Origin: Rhodobiaceae bacterium | GTDB taxonomy: Bacteria; Pseudomonadota; Alphaproteobacteria; Rhizobiales; Tepidamorphaceae | Direction: 5' to 3' | Assembly (NCBI GenBank): GCA_020637895.1 | Contig: JACKJP010000002.1 | Span: 496,001-560,000, forward strand | DNA: 64,000 nucleotides | Shown here: piece by piece, positions 58,211 through 64,000 of the stretch | Numbering within the stretch: the stretch's first letter is position 1 | How the letters are laid out: the number at the start of each line of letters is the position of its first letter | Program-made: the position numbers and the translations under genes | The notes under the pieces: generated by a model | Databases searched by the model: none | The model's input: the letters and a program-made list of their open reading frames with translations, nothing else | What the model was told of the DNA's origin: nothing

Positions 58211-59859
58211 AATACTTTGTCTACTGTCGAAAATCGCAGGAGGCCGAAGACCGGCAGGTCATGTCGCTCGCCTCACAAGCCGATGAGATCGACCGTCTGA
58301 TTGCAGCCGATCACACGATCGAAATCGTCGATCGATACGATGAGGCATTCAGCGCCAAACAGCCGGGAAGGCCGCTCTTCGACGCAATGCTGAAGCGCAT
58401 TGAGGATGGTGAGGCTGACGGGATCATCGCGTGGCATCCCGACCGTCTCGCGCGCAACTCGATGGACGGTGGGCGCGTCATCTACCTGCTCGACACCGGT
58501 GCAATGAAAGACCTGCGCTTTTGCAGCTACGCCTTCGAGAATTCCTCGCAAGGCAAATTCATGCTCAACATCATTTTCGGCTATTCCAAATACTACGTCG
58601 ACAGCCTGTCTGAAAACGTCAAGCGCGGCTTTCGCACAAAGCTGCGCAATGGATGGCGACCTAATCTCGCGCCAATCGGTTACCGCAACTGTCGCGAGAC
58701 CGGGACGATCGTACCGGACGGGGAACACTTCGAAGCGGTCAAGGCGATGTTCGAGTTGCTGCTGACCGGCTCATATACCGTCTCACACATTCACCGAATT
58801 GTCTGTGACCGCTGGGGATATGTCACGCCGGTTTGGAAGTCGCGCGGTGGCAAGCAGTTGGGACGGAGCGCCCTGTATCGGATCCTCAGCAATCCCTTTT
58901 ACGCGGGATATTTCCGCTGGAACGGGGAACTCCATATCGGAAGCCATCAACCCCTCATATCGAAGGCGGCATTCGAGAAAGCTCAAACCCTGCTGCATCG
59001 GCCAAATCAACCGCGCCCCAAGAAATTAGCATTTGTGTATCGAGGGATTTTCAAATGTGGGGCTTGCGGGCTTGGCGTCACTGCCGAGCGAAAGCGAAAG
59101 CCGGGCGGCCGAACCTACGTCTACTATCACTGCACTCGCGTCCATCGAACCCCGCGATGCCGACAACCGTCCATTGAGGAGAAGGAACTAGAACGACAGA
59201 TCGTAGCGTTCCTCGACCGGATTCGACTGCCGAAGTCGATCGACGATTGGCTCAATCGAGCAACGAATGCCACGGAAGCGGAAATTGCGCAGGCACGCAG
59301 CCAGGCGATGAAACCGCTGGCCAATCGGGTCAAAGGCCTTAAGCGGCAAATTGAAACACTGACCGACCTACGGGTGCGCGAGATCGTAGACGACGCTGAA
59401 TTCCTGACGAAGCGTGAGCACCTGCAACTTCAACTCGGCAAAGCGGAAGAAGAGCTGCAACGTGCGCAAACGGAGACCGTGACGTTCGAACCCGTTCGCA
59501 TCCTCGAAATGCTTTGCAATGGAGCCAAAAATTGGTTTTCCGCCGGCGACGAAGAGACCAAGCGCACGATACTGAAAATTCTATGTTCGAACCCGGTTCT
59601 GAAAGACGGAAAAGCCTTACTTGAAGCCAAGAAACCCTTCGTCGAACTGCATCATTTGGCGCAGTTTCCCCATCTGCGGGGAGACAAAGACCTTGTTCGA
59701 AGGGTCACCCCACATCCAAATATGCCATTTCAGGACCCCCAAGGCACAAACGAAGTGCTGCGGGCGTGGACTTCTGATCATGCGGTGCTGGTAACAACGA
59801 AAGAAGCACAGCGACTGTTCGACAAGATTGCAGCGCAAGAAATTCATCGGTCGAATTAG
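58207..59859 (+). CDS. Large serine recombinase
   Basis: The 550-residue protein has a resolvase catalytic domain with Ser10 (YFVYCRKSQEAEDRQ) and DGIIAWHPDRLARNSMDGGR. Then a recombinase domain (NGWRPNLAPIGYRN, SNPFYAGYFRWNGELHIG) follows, a zinc ribbon (FKCGACGLGV ... YYHCTRVHRTPRC, about 278-320) and a long coiled coil. This is the architecture of phage/ICE integrases. It may be the integrase of this island or of a nested element. Confidence 0.92.
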   Translation: MKYFVYCRKSQEAEDRQVMSLASQADEIDRLIAADHTIEIVDRYDEAFSAKQPGRPLFDAMLKRIEDGEADGIIAWHPDRLARNSMDGGRVIYLLDTGAMKDLRFCSYAFENSSQGKFMLNIIFGYSKYYVDSLSENVKRGFRTKLRNGWRPNLAPIGYRNCRETGTIVPDGEHFEAVKAMFELLLTGSYTVSHIHRIVCDRWGYVTPVWKSRGGKQLGRSALYRILSNPFYAGYFRWNGELHIGSHQPLISKAAFEKAQTLLHRPNQPRPKKLAFVYRGIFKCGACGLGVTAERKRKPGGRTYVYYHCTRVHRTPRCRQPSIEEKELERQIVAFLDRIRLPKSIDDWLNRATNATEAEIAQARSQAMKPLANRVKGLKRQIETLTDLRVREIVDDAEFLTKREHLQLQLGKAEEELQRAQTETVTFEPVRILEMLCNGAKNWFSAGDEETKRTILKILCSNPVLKDGKALLEAKKPFVELHHLAQFPHLRGDKDLVRRVTPHPNMPFQDPQGTNEVLRAWTSDHAVLVTTKEAQRLFDKIAAQEIHRSN

Positions 59860-59887
59860 CTTGCTGTGTGCGCCGCACTCTTTCCAT

Positions 59888-60985
59888 CTAGTCGGCCTCT
59901 TGCTCCTCAGGATAGGGGCGCGAGATGGAATGTGACCAGCCTTCTCGTAGTTGAACGTTTCGGTACCAATAAAATTTGCTTCCTTCGGTCTGTGCCACCG
60001 AAGCACCTCTATGAATCATTGCTCGTACAACAGAGTTTCGTGGATGGTCCTCATCCTCTTTGGCTGAGCTAACGACTGTGCTGAATAGCTCTTGTCCCTG
60101 CGGCAACGGAGCAGAAAGACGCTCACCCAACCATCGATCCAAGATCTCGGTCGAGACGTTCCTACGCGAGCCGTGATGTGGAATCTGAAACCTTTTTACA
60201 CCTGGCAACGTGATCCCTGCATTGGGTGCAAAATCGGCGGCTTCCTCTAGAGCACCCCGCCCGCCATCCCCAGTGAGAAGCACAGTATCACCGCACATTG
60301 TTGCGTGCTGAATAACGCTCATCTCGTTCTCGGCGCTCGTATCCTCCGTCGAAAATACTTCCTCCCCCCAAGCCGCTTTGTAGAGACTGACAATCTTTTC
60401 CACCATCGCTTTAGCGGACGATCCGAATGCTCCGAGAAGCGTCTGCGCGGCGTCGGCTTTTGATTGTGGCGTACGATCAGAATTTGCGATTAGGTCAAAG
60501 TAGCGCTCAGGCGATGGCGCGAGGACTGTGAACGCACCAATTTGTGCGCCTTGGAACGGCGCTCTGATCTCGATGCCCTTCTCCAAGGCAATCTCCTCAA
60601 GCGCAACAATATTCGGATACGCTTCGCGTAGATAGCCAACAAGATTTTCTACAGATGAGACTTTGGAAAATCGATCAAGAAGAACATCGGCATATTCCCA
60701 CGGACGCAACATCCAGAGCGTCCCAACAGAAAACTCTTCCAACACCGTTCTCAGCCCACCGGCATGATCTCCGTCCGGATGTGTAAGCACGACATGATCG
60801 ATATATCCGGGGTTTCCATAATACTCAGATATATGAGAAACCACACTCGGCCCTGTCTCTTGGTATCCGCCATCAACCACATGGATGAATTCCTCACCAT
60901 TCATTCGATATCGGAGTGTTATGGCATCGCCACTTTTCTTTGTTTCAACCGGTAAAAAATCAATCTCGTAAAGGTCGTTTTGCAT
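59888..60985 (-). CDS. MBL-fold metallohydrolase (ComEC/Rec2-like)
   Basis: The 365-residue protein has the metallo-beta-lactamase fold of the ComEC type: VVLTHPDGDHAGGLRTVLEE (ligands His69, Asp71, Asp73, His74), LLTGDGGRGAL, and RFQIPHHGSRRNVS near residue 265. It has no signal peptide or membrane helix. It lies 14 bases downstream of a small membrane-protein gene on the same strand. ComEC-type MBL domains act as nucleases or phosphodiesterases, so the pair may be a membrane-linked effector. No known named system is matched. Confidence 0.8.
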   Translation of the reverse strand: MQNDLYEIDFLPVETKKSGDAITLRYRMNGEEFIHVVDGGYQETGPSVVSHISEYYGNPGYIDHVVLTHPDGDHAGGLRTVLEEFSVGTLWMLRPWEYADVLLDRFSKVSSVENLVGYLREAYPNIVALEEIALEKGIEIRAPFQGAQIGAFTVLAPSPERYFDLIANSDRTPQSKADAAQTLLGAFGSSAKAMVEKIVSLYKAAWGEEVFSTEDTSAENEMSVIQHATMCGDTVLLTGDGGRGALEEAADFAPNAGITLPGVKRFQIPHHGSRRNVSTEILDRWLGERLSAPLPQGQELFSTVVSSAKEDEDHPRNSVVRAMIHRGASVAQTEGSKFYWYRNVQLREGWSHSISRPYPEEQEAD

Positions 60986-60999
60986 ATGTATTTACCGCG

Positions 61000-61494
61000 C
61001 TATTTCTGTTTCTTGTAATTTTCGACTCGTTTGTGAATATATGATGTCTGCTTTCGAAAAGAAAAAACGTACAATATGAAAACTAGAGAGCTAATGAGAA
61101 TGCCAGTCAGCTCTTCCGATACGATCGCGTTGGCGACAAGTTCGGCGGCAACATAGGTGATAGCAAGGCACAACAACAACGCGACGATGGTTCTGTACAC
61201 ATTGTTCACCTCTAGAAGTTCGTTGATCTTAGGGTCTTTTTTCGAAGCTTCTATATAATCACTGTAGTCCGCGTACTCCACAATTCGAAGCAACTTGAAT
61301 AGCGGCTCGATGACAACCGAGCCTATTCGACTAATCGTCATGCCTGAGAAATAGAAGAGAAATAAATCAATTACTATATTTTCGCTCGACAGATTCCATA
61401 TACCAAAGTGTCTAATGACGAATACAAAAACCGCACCGGGAAAAAGGTAGTTGAATAGATTGTAGGTGGACAGTTTTGCTAACAGCTCCCCCAT
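61000..61494 (-). CDS. Small membrane protein, partner of the MBL hydrolase
   Basis: The 164-residue protein has four hydrophobic helices (YNLFNYLFPGAVFVFVIRHF, IVIDLFLFYFSGMTISRIGS, TIVALLLCLAITYVAAELVA, LTGILISSLVFILYVFSF) and a basic tail. No family is recognised. It is the first gene of a two-gene operon with the MBL hydrolase. The DNA is AT-richer than that of flanking genes. Confidence 0.65.
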   Translation of the reverse strand: MGELLAKLSTYNLFNYLFPGAVFVFVIRHFGIWNLSSENIVIDLFLFYFSGMTISRIGSVVIEPLFKLLRIVEYADYSDYIEASKKDPKINELLEVNNVYRTIVALLLCLAITYVAAELVANAIVSEELTGILISSLVFILYVFSFRKQTSYIHKRVENYKKQK

Positions 61495-61877
61495 GAACGA
61501 ATCCTACCCTCTCTGTTGACAATGAGCAATCGACGACGCCCTGCGCATACAGTCCAGCTAGAAATGACGCCCTGTGCAACACACGAATCTGAAACAGAGC
61601 GGTGTCACGCCCCAAAATGCTAAATCTTCGCGCCGGCACGCCTAGGAACCTTAAGACTTCCAGCAGCTACCTGCGTTAGCGCGCCTATGACCAGATCCGT
61701 GCATTTACTATATGTTTCAGCCCTTTCGCTATCTGGAGCAAGATATTGCCGGGGGGTCAGGCATGTTCGATTTCAGCTCAAAAGGGCTCGCGCGAGCATG
61801 GTGGCGCATAAATTTTTGTGACGAGATAATTGTTCAATTCGATTTTCAAAGCTGACGAGAAGGCTAGATGTAGAACG
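61495..61877. other. Gap between divergent genes
   Basis: About 380 bases separate the membrane/MBL operon from the plus-strand putative metalloprotease gene and must hold promoters for both. I see no convincing conserved gene, RNA or strong repeat here. Confidence 0.4.
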
Positions 61878-62927
61878 ATGGATGGGAACAATTCCGAAAA
61901 TGGTGGGCTCGATGCTGGAGCCCAAGAACTGCCCGCTGAAACACTTCCATCAAGCTGCTCGGTTAACATTCGCGGCTGGGAAAACGACGACGAAGCTGAG
62001 GCGAGAAAATTTGGACAGGATGTGCTTTCTCTTGCGAGGGAGGTGTCGCGTTATCTTGATCTGAGCCGCCTGGAAGGAATTGTTATCGGCTGGGACTATG
62101 CTGAAGCGCTCGCAAGCGTCGATCAGGGAGAAGGCGTGCCGCCAACTGCTCCGACCGCCAACGAATATGGTCAAGGTGGCGCGATGGCAATGCATGTAGT
62201 CCGCGACGACGAGATTTGGAGCGTTGTAGTGATCTGGACCGCCTTAGTGCGTCAGCTAAGTCAGACCAAACAGCCCGAGCACCAATTGGCCCTCCAGACC
62301 TTTGTCCACGAGTTGGTTCACGTCAATGATCTTAGGTTATTCACTCGAACCTATCCTGGTGGTTGGCGTGCGGCAAAACCTAGGGATGGTAGAGATGCCA
62401 ACCTGCAGCCAATCGTACACCCTTGCCAATCCGAATACTCAGCGCAACGCCGTGCCGCTTGGGCGGCGCCCGAACATGGTCTTGCCCTCCTAGACATGCT
62501 GGGTGACGCGATGAAGGACGTAGACGGGCAAATCCGATCCGCACGCGTCAGCTACCGCCGACATGGAGACCTTGATCGGTACTGGTCTGTTGTGGTCCAG
62601 CGGCTTACGTTCCTATTCCAAGCGATCGGATATGGCCTCGGTCACGCGGATTGGGTAGAGGCCAAAGCTAAAGAACATCCCGAACTCGCCGCGCGCTACC
62701 GCGCGAAGCTTGCCGATCTTGCTGGCTTTCCGTCTGGATGGATGCTTGACGCTTGTCGGGACGCAGTCAAACCATTCTTTGAGCTCGAACAATGGGTCGA
62801 TATGAATATCTATGATCCCTTGATCGAAGTATTGGAGCGGCTCCTAAATCAGAATGGGATGTACACCAGAGCACACGGCGATGGCATCTATGTGTACATG
62901 CCCTACACGGGACTACACGATTTGTAG
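61878..62927 (+). CDS. Putative zinc metalloprotease (HELVH), unknown family
   Basis: The 349-residue protein has an HExxH-type motif, FVHELVHVND (His144, Glu145, His148), and a later Glu186 in CQSEYSAQRRA that could be the third metal ligand. Soluble, with no signal peptide. The start is taken as ATG 61878; an upstream TTG (61830) is less likely. Its place between an MBL/membrane pair and a conjugation ATPase suggests an accessory or defence role, which is inference. Catalysis is predicted only from the motif. Confidence 0.6.
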   Translation: MDGNNSENGGLDAGAQELPAETLPSSCSVNIRGWENDDEAEARKFGQDVLSLAREVSRYLDLSRLEGIVIGWDYAEALASVDQGEGVPPTAPTANEYGQGGAMAMHVVRDDEIWSVVVIWTALVRQLSQTKQPEHQLALQTFVHELVHVNDLRLFTRTYPGGWRAAKPRDGRDANLQPIVHPCQSEYSAQRRAAWAAPEHGLALLDMLGDAMKDVDGQIRSARVSYRRHGDLDRYWSVVVQRLTFLFQAIGYGLGHADWVEAKAKEHPELAARYRAKLADLAGFPSGWMLDACRDAVKPFFELEQWVDMNIYDPLIEVLERLLNQNGMYTRAHGDGIYVYMPYTGLHDL

Positions 62928-63015
62928 GTAGTAGGCGCAGACAGAGTGGATACCCAGCTAGGCGGAAGGAGGTGTGCGGCCTATAGGCACCTATCGACCC
63001 CCCACCCGCTTATTG

Positions 63016-63171
63016 TCACCAACGTTTGGGGTCACGGCGAAGCGCTGCGTGGAGCTGAATCATGTCATTTGCGATCACTCGTATTTCATCGATAGTGACC
63101 GCCTCACCGAACTCTACCTCAAATAATAGTCGGAGTTCTTCGACCGCGTGATCAGAGAGCCCAGATTTCAT
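63016..63171 (-). CDS. Small conserved-looking hypothetical protein
   Basis: A 51-residue acidic protein (KSGLSDHAVEELRLLFEVEF, GEAVTIDEIRVIANDMIQLH). Small proteins of this type occur in integrative elements next to conjugation genes. The ATG at 63171 is preferred; an in-frame ATG at 63252 adds 27 residues of poor quality. Confidence 0.5.
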   Translation of the reverse strand: MKSGLSDHAVEELRLLFEVEFGEAVTIDEIRVIANDMIQLHAALRRDPKRW

Positions 63172-63278
63172 CGGACTCAGTCTAAGGATCGCATTGAAAG
63201 GCGAAAGACTCGTCGCCAAGCGGAATTGAAATGCGGGGCACCCTATCCGCATCTGTTCGCCAACATCACACTAGCGCG

Positions 63279-64000
63279 ATGGAATTCCCAAATGAGGCGA
63301 TCACGGTTCTTGGGGTGACCAATGGCCGAGAGCCAAAGAAGCAATTCGGAATCAAACAGGCAGATCGCCTATTTCATCACTACATCATCGGACAAACCGG
63401 TACCGGCAAGTCGACGCTCATGCTCAACATGGCGATGCAAGACCTTGAGCAGGGTCGCGGCTTCTGCCTCATCGATCCGCACGGTGATCTTGCCAGATCG
63501 CTCGCGCGCACAGCTGGCGACCGCTGTCTCTACTGGGACGCAGCCGATCCCGCGTGCCCCTATGGGTACAACCCGCTGAGCTATGTCGCCGCAAGCTACC
63601 GTCCGCTTGTTGCTTCCGGCCTGATCGACACCCTCAAAAAGCAGTGGGCTGATGCGTGGGGCGCTCGAATGGAGCACCTGCTGCGATACTGCCTTCTCGC
63701 GCTATTGGAGCAGCCATTCTCATCGCTGCAAGACATCATGCCGATGTTCCTAGACAAGGACTTTCGGCGTGGGGTGCTCTCTTCAGTCAAGGATCCGATG
63801 GTCCGGCAGTTTTGGACGAGCGAGTTCCCGAAAATGAACTACAAGACAGCGGTCGATGGTGTGGCGCCGATCGCCAACAAGCTCGGCGCCTTCCTAGCGC
63901 ATCCGGTGGTCCGCAAGGCTGTCTGCGAGCCAGAACAGCCGCTCCGCTTCCGGCGGATCATGGACGACGGCAAATCGTTGATCGTCAACCTGGCGAAGGG
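63279..64000 (+). CDS. TraD/HerA-like DNA-translocating ATPase, truncated by window end
   Basis: An open frame from ATG 63279 runs off the right edge (240 codons seen). It has Walker A HHYIIGQTGTGKSTLMLNMA (GQTGTGKST at 39-47), GFCLIDPHGDLARSLA (family Walker B-like DPHGD), then YGYNPLSYV and MEHLLRYCLLALLEQ. This is the TraG/TraD or HerA-type conjugation ATPase fold. It is the second such ATPase in the island, the other being at 48554. The rest of the gene is outside the window. Confidence 0.85.
   Translation, partial: MEFPNEAITVLGVTNGREPKKQFGIKQADRLFHHYIIGQTGTGKSTLMLNMAMQDLEQGRGFCLIDPHGDLARSLARTAGDRCLYWDAADPACPYGYNPLSYVAASYRPLVASGLIDTLKKQWADAWGARMEHLLRYCLLALLEQPFSSLQDIMPMFLDKDFRRGVLSSVKDPMVRQFWTSEFPKMNYKTAVDGVAPIANKLGAFLAHPVVRKAVCEPEQPLRFRRIMDDGKSLIVNLAK

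Noticed and set aside
60010..60025. ATGAATCATT resembling the core of the TetR operator
   Set aside because: The remaining operator positions do not match and the site is inside the MBL hydrolase gene.
61412..61639. Minus-strand frame upstream of the small membrane protein
   Set aside because: It overlaps the membrane-protein gene in another frame and reads as low-quality sequence with no ribosome site.
1..64000. CRISPR array, rRNA genes or IS element with transposase
   Set aside because: No regularly spaced direct repeats, no rRNA-like sequence and no transposase were recognised.

Overview
The window looks like a chromosomal segment of an alphaproteobacterium, most likely of the Hyphomicrobiales (Rhizobiales). 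The reasons are: dense GC-rich genes with overlapping stop/start codons, a GAAC-N7-GAAC LexA box in front of an imuA-imuB-dnaE2 cassette, a biuret-hydrolase gene of rhizobial type, a dehydroshikimate dehydratase/HPPD-type fusion, and repeats of the GATTGCCCGGTC..GACCGGGCAATGACG kind between genes. The species cannot be named from the sequence alone.

Left part (1-19.4 kb): nutrient uptake and acyl-CoA catabolism. A LysR/ketopantoate-reductase-like/CoA-transferase group on the minus strand faces a plus-strand operon. That operon has a BMP-type ABC importer, a biuret hydrolase (biuH), a second isochorismatase-like hydrolase and a cupin, and probably serves uptake and hydrolysis of an N-rich compound. 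Next comes a TetR-led operon (enoyl-CoA hydratase, acyl-CoA ligase, two MaoC/hotdog proteins). It converges with a Liv-type ABC importer operon that ends in an alpha/beta hydrolase. A near-identical 25-bp operator lies upstream of both tetR and the Liv binding-protein gene, so the importer and the catabolic genes look like one regulon.

Middle (19.5-45.9 kb): the SOS mutagenesis cassette imuA-imuB-dnaE2. Then a two-component system divergent from a periplasmic flavin/redox cluster (PepSY protein, small exported protein, DUF2271 protein with a flavinylation motif, PepSY-flavodoxin-reductase, ApbE). A decayed copy of the dnaE2 3' end lies just beyond this cluster, so the roughly 7-kb block sits between direct repeats of the dnaE2 end. 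After that come a GNAT protein, a fatty-acid desaturase, opgG, an ECF sigma/anti-sigma pair divergent from a DUF4394 gene (with two matching promoters in the gap), and a shikimate/quinate-type cluster: TRAP transporter, AroQ-like protein, GntR regulator, AroE-like dehydrogenase and QuiC-type dehydratase. A DUF817 membrane protein closes this part.

Right part (about 45.9-64 kb): a mobile island of visibly lower GC. It begins beside what looks like the last 19 bases of a tRNA gene (probable attachment-site remnant). It holds a protein resembling diadenylate cyclases, an AlpA-like regulator, two VirD4/TraD-like DNA-translocase ATPases (the second runs off the window end), a membrane-anchored metallophosphoesterase, a replication-relaxation protein, a short tyrosine recombinase beside a nested inverted repeat, XRE regulators, a large serine recombinase, a two-gene membrane-protein/MBL-hydrolase operon, a HELVH putative metalloprotease and several unknown genes. 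It reads as an integrative and mobilizable element with cargo. The diadenylate-cyclase-like gene and the membrane/MBL pair are the best candidates for undescribed signalling or defence functions.
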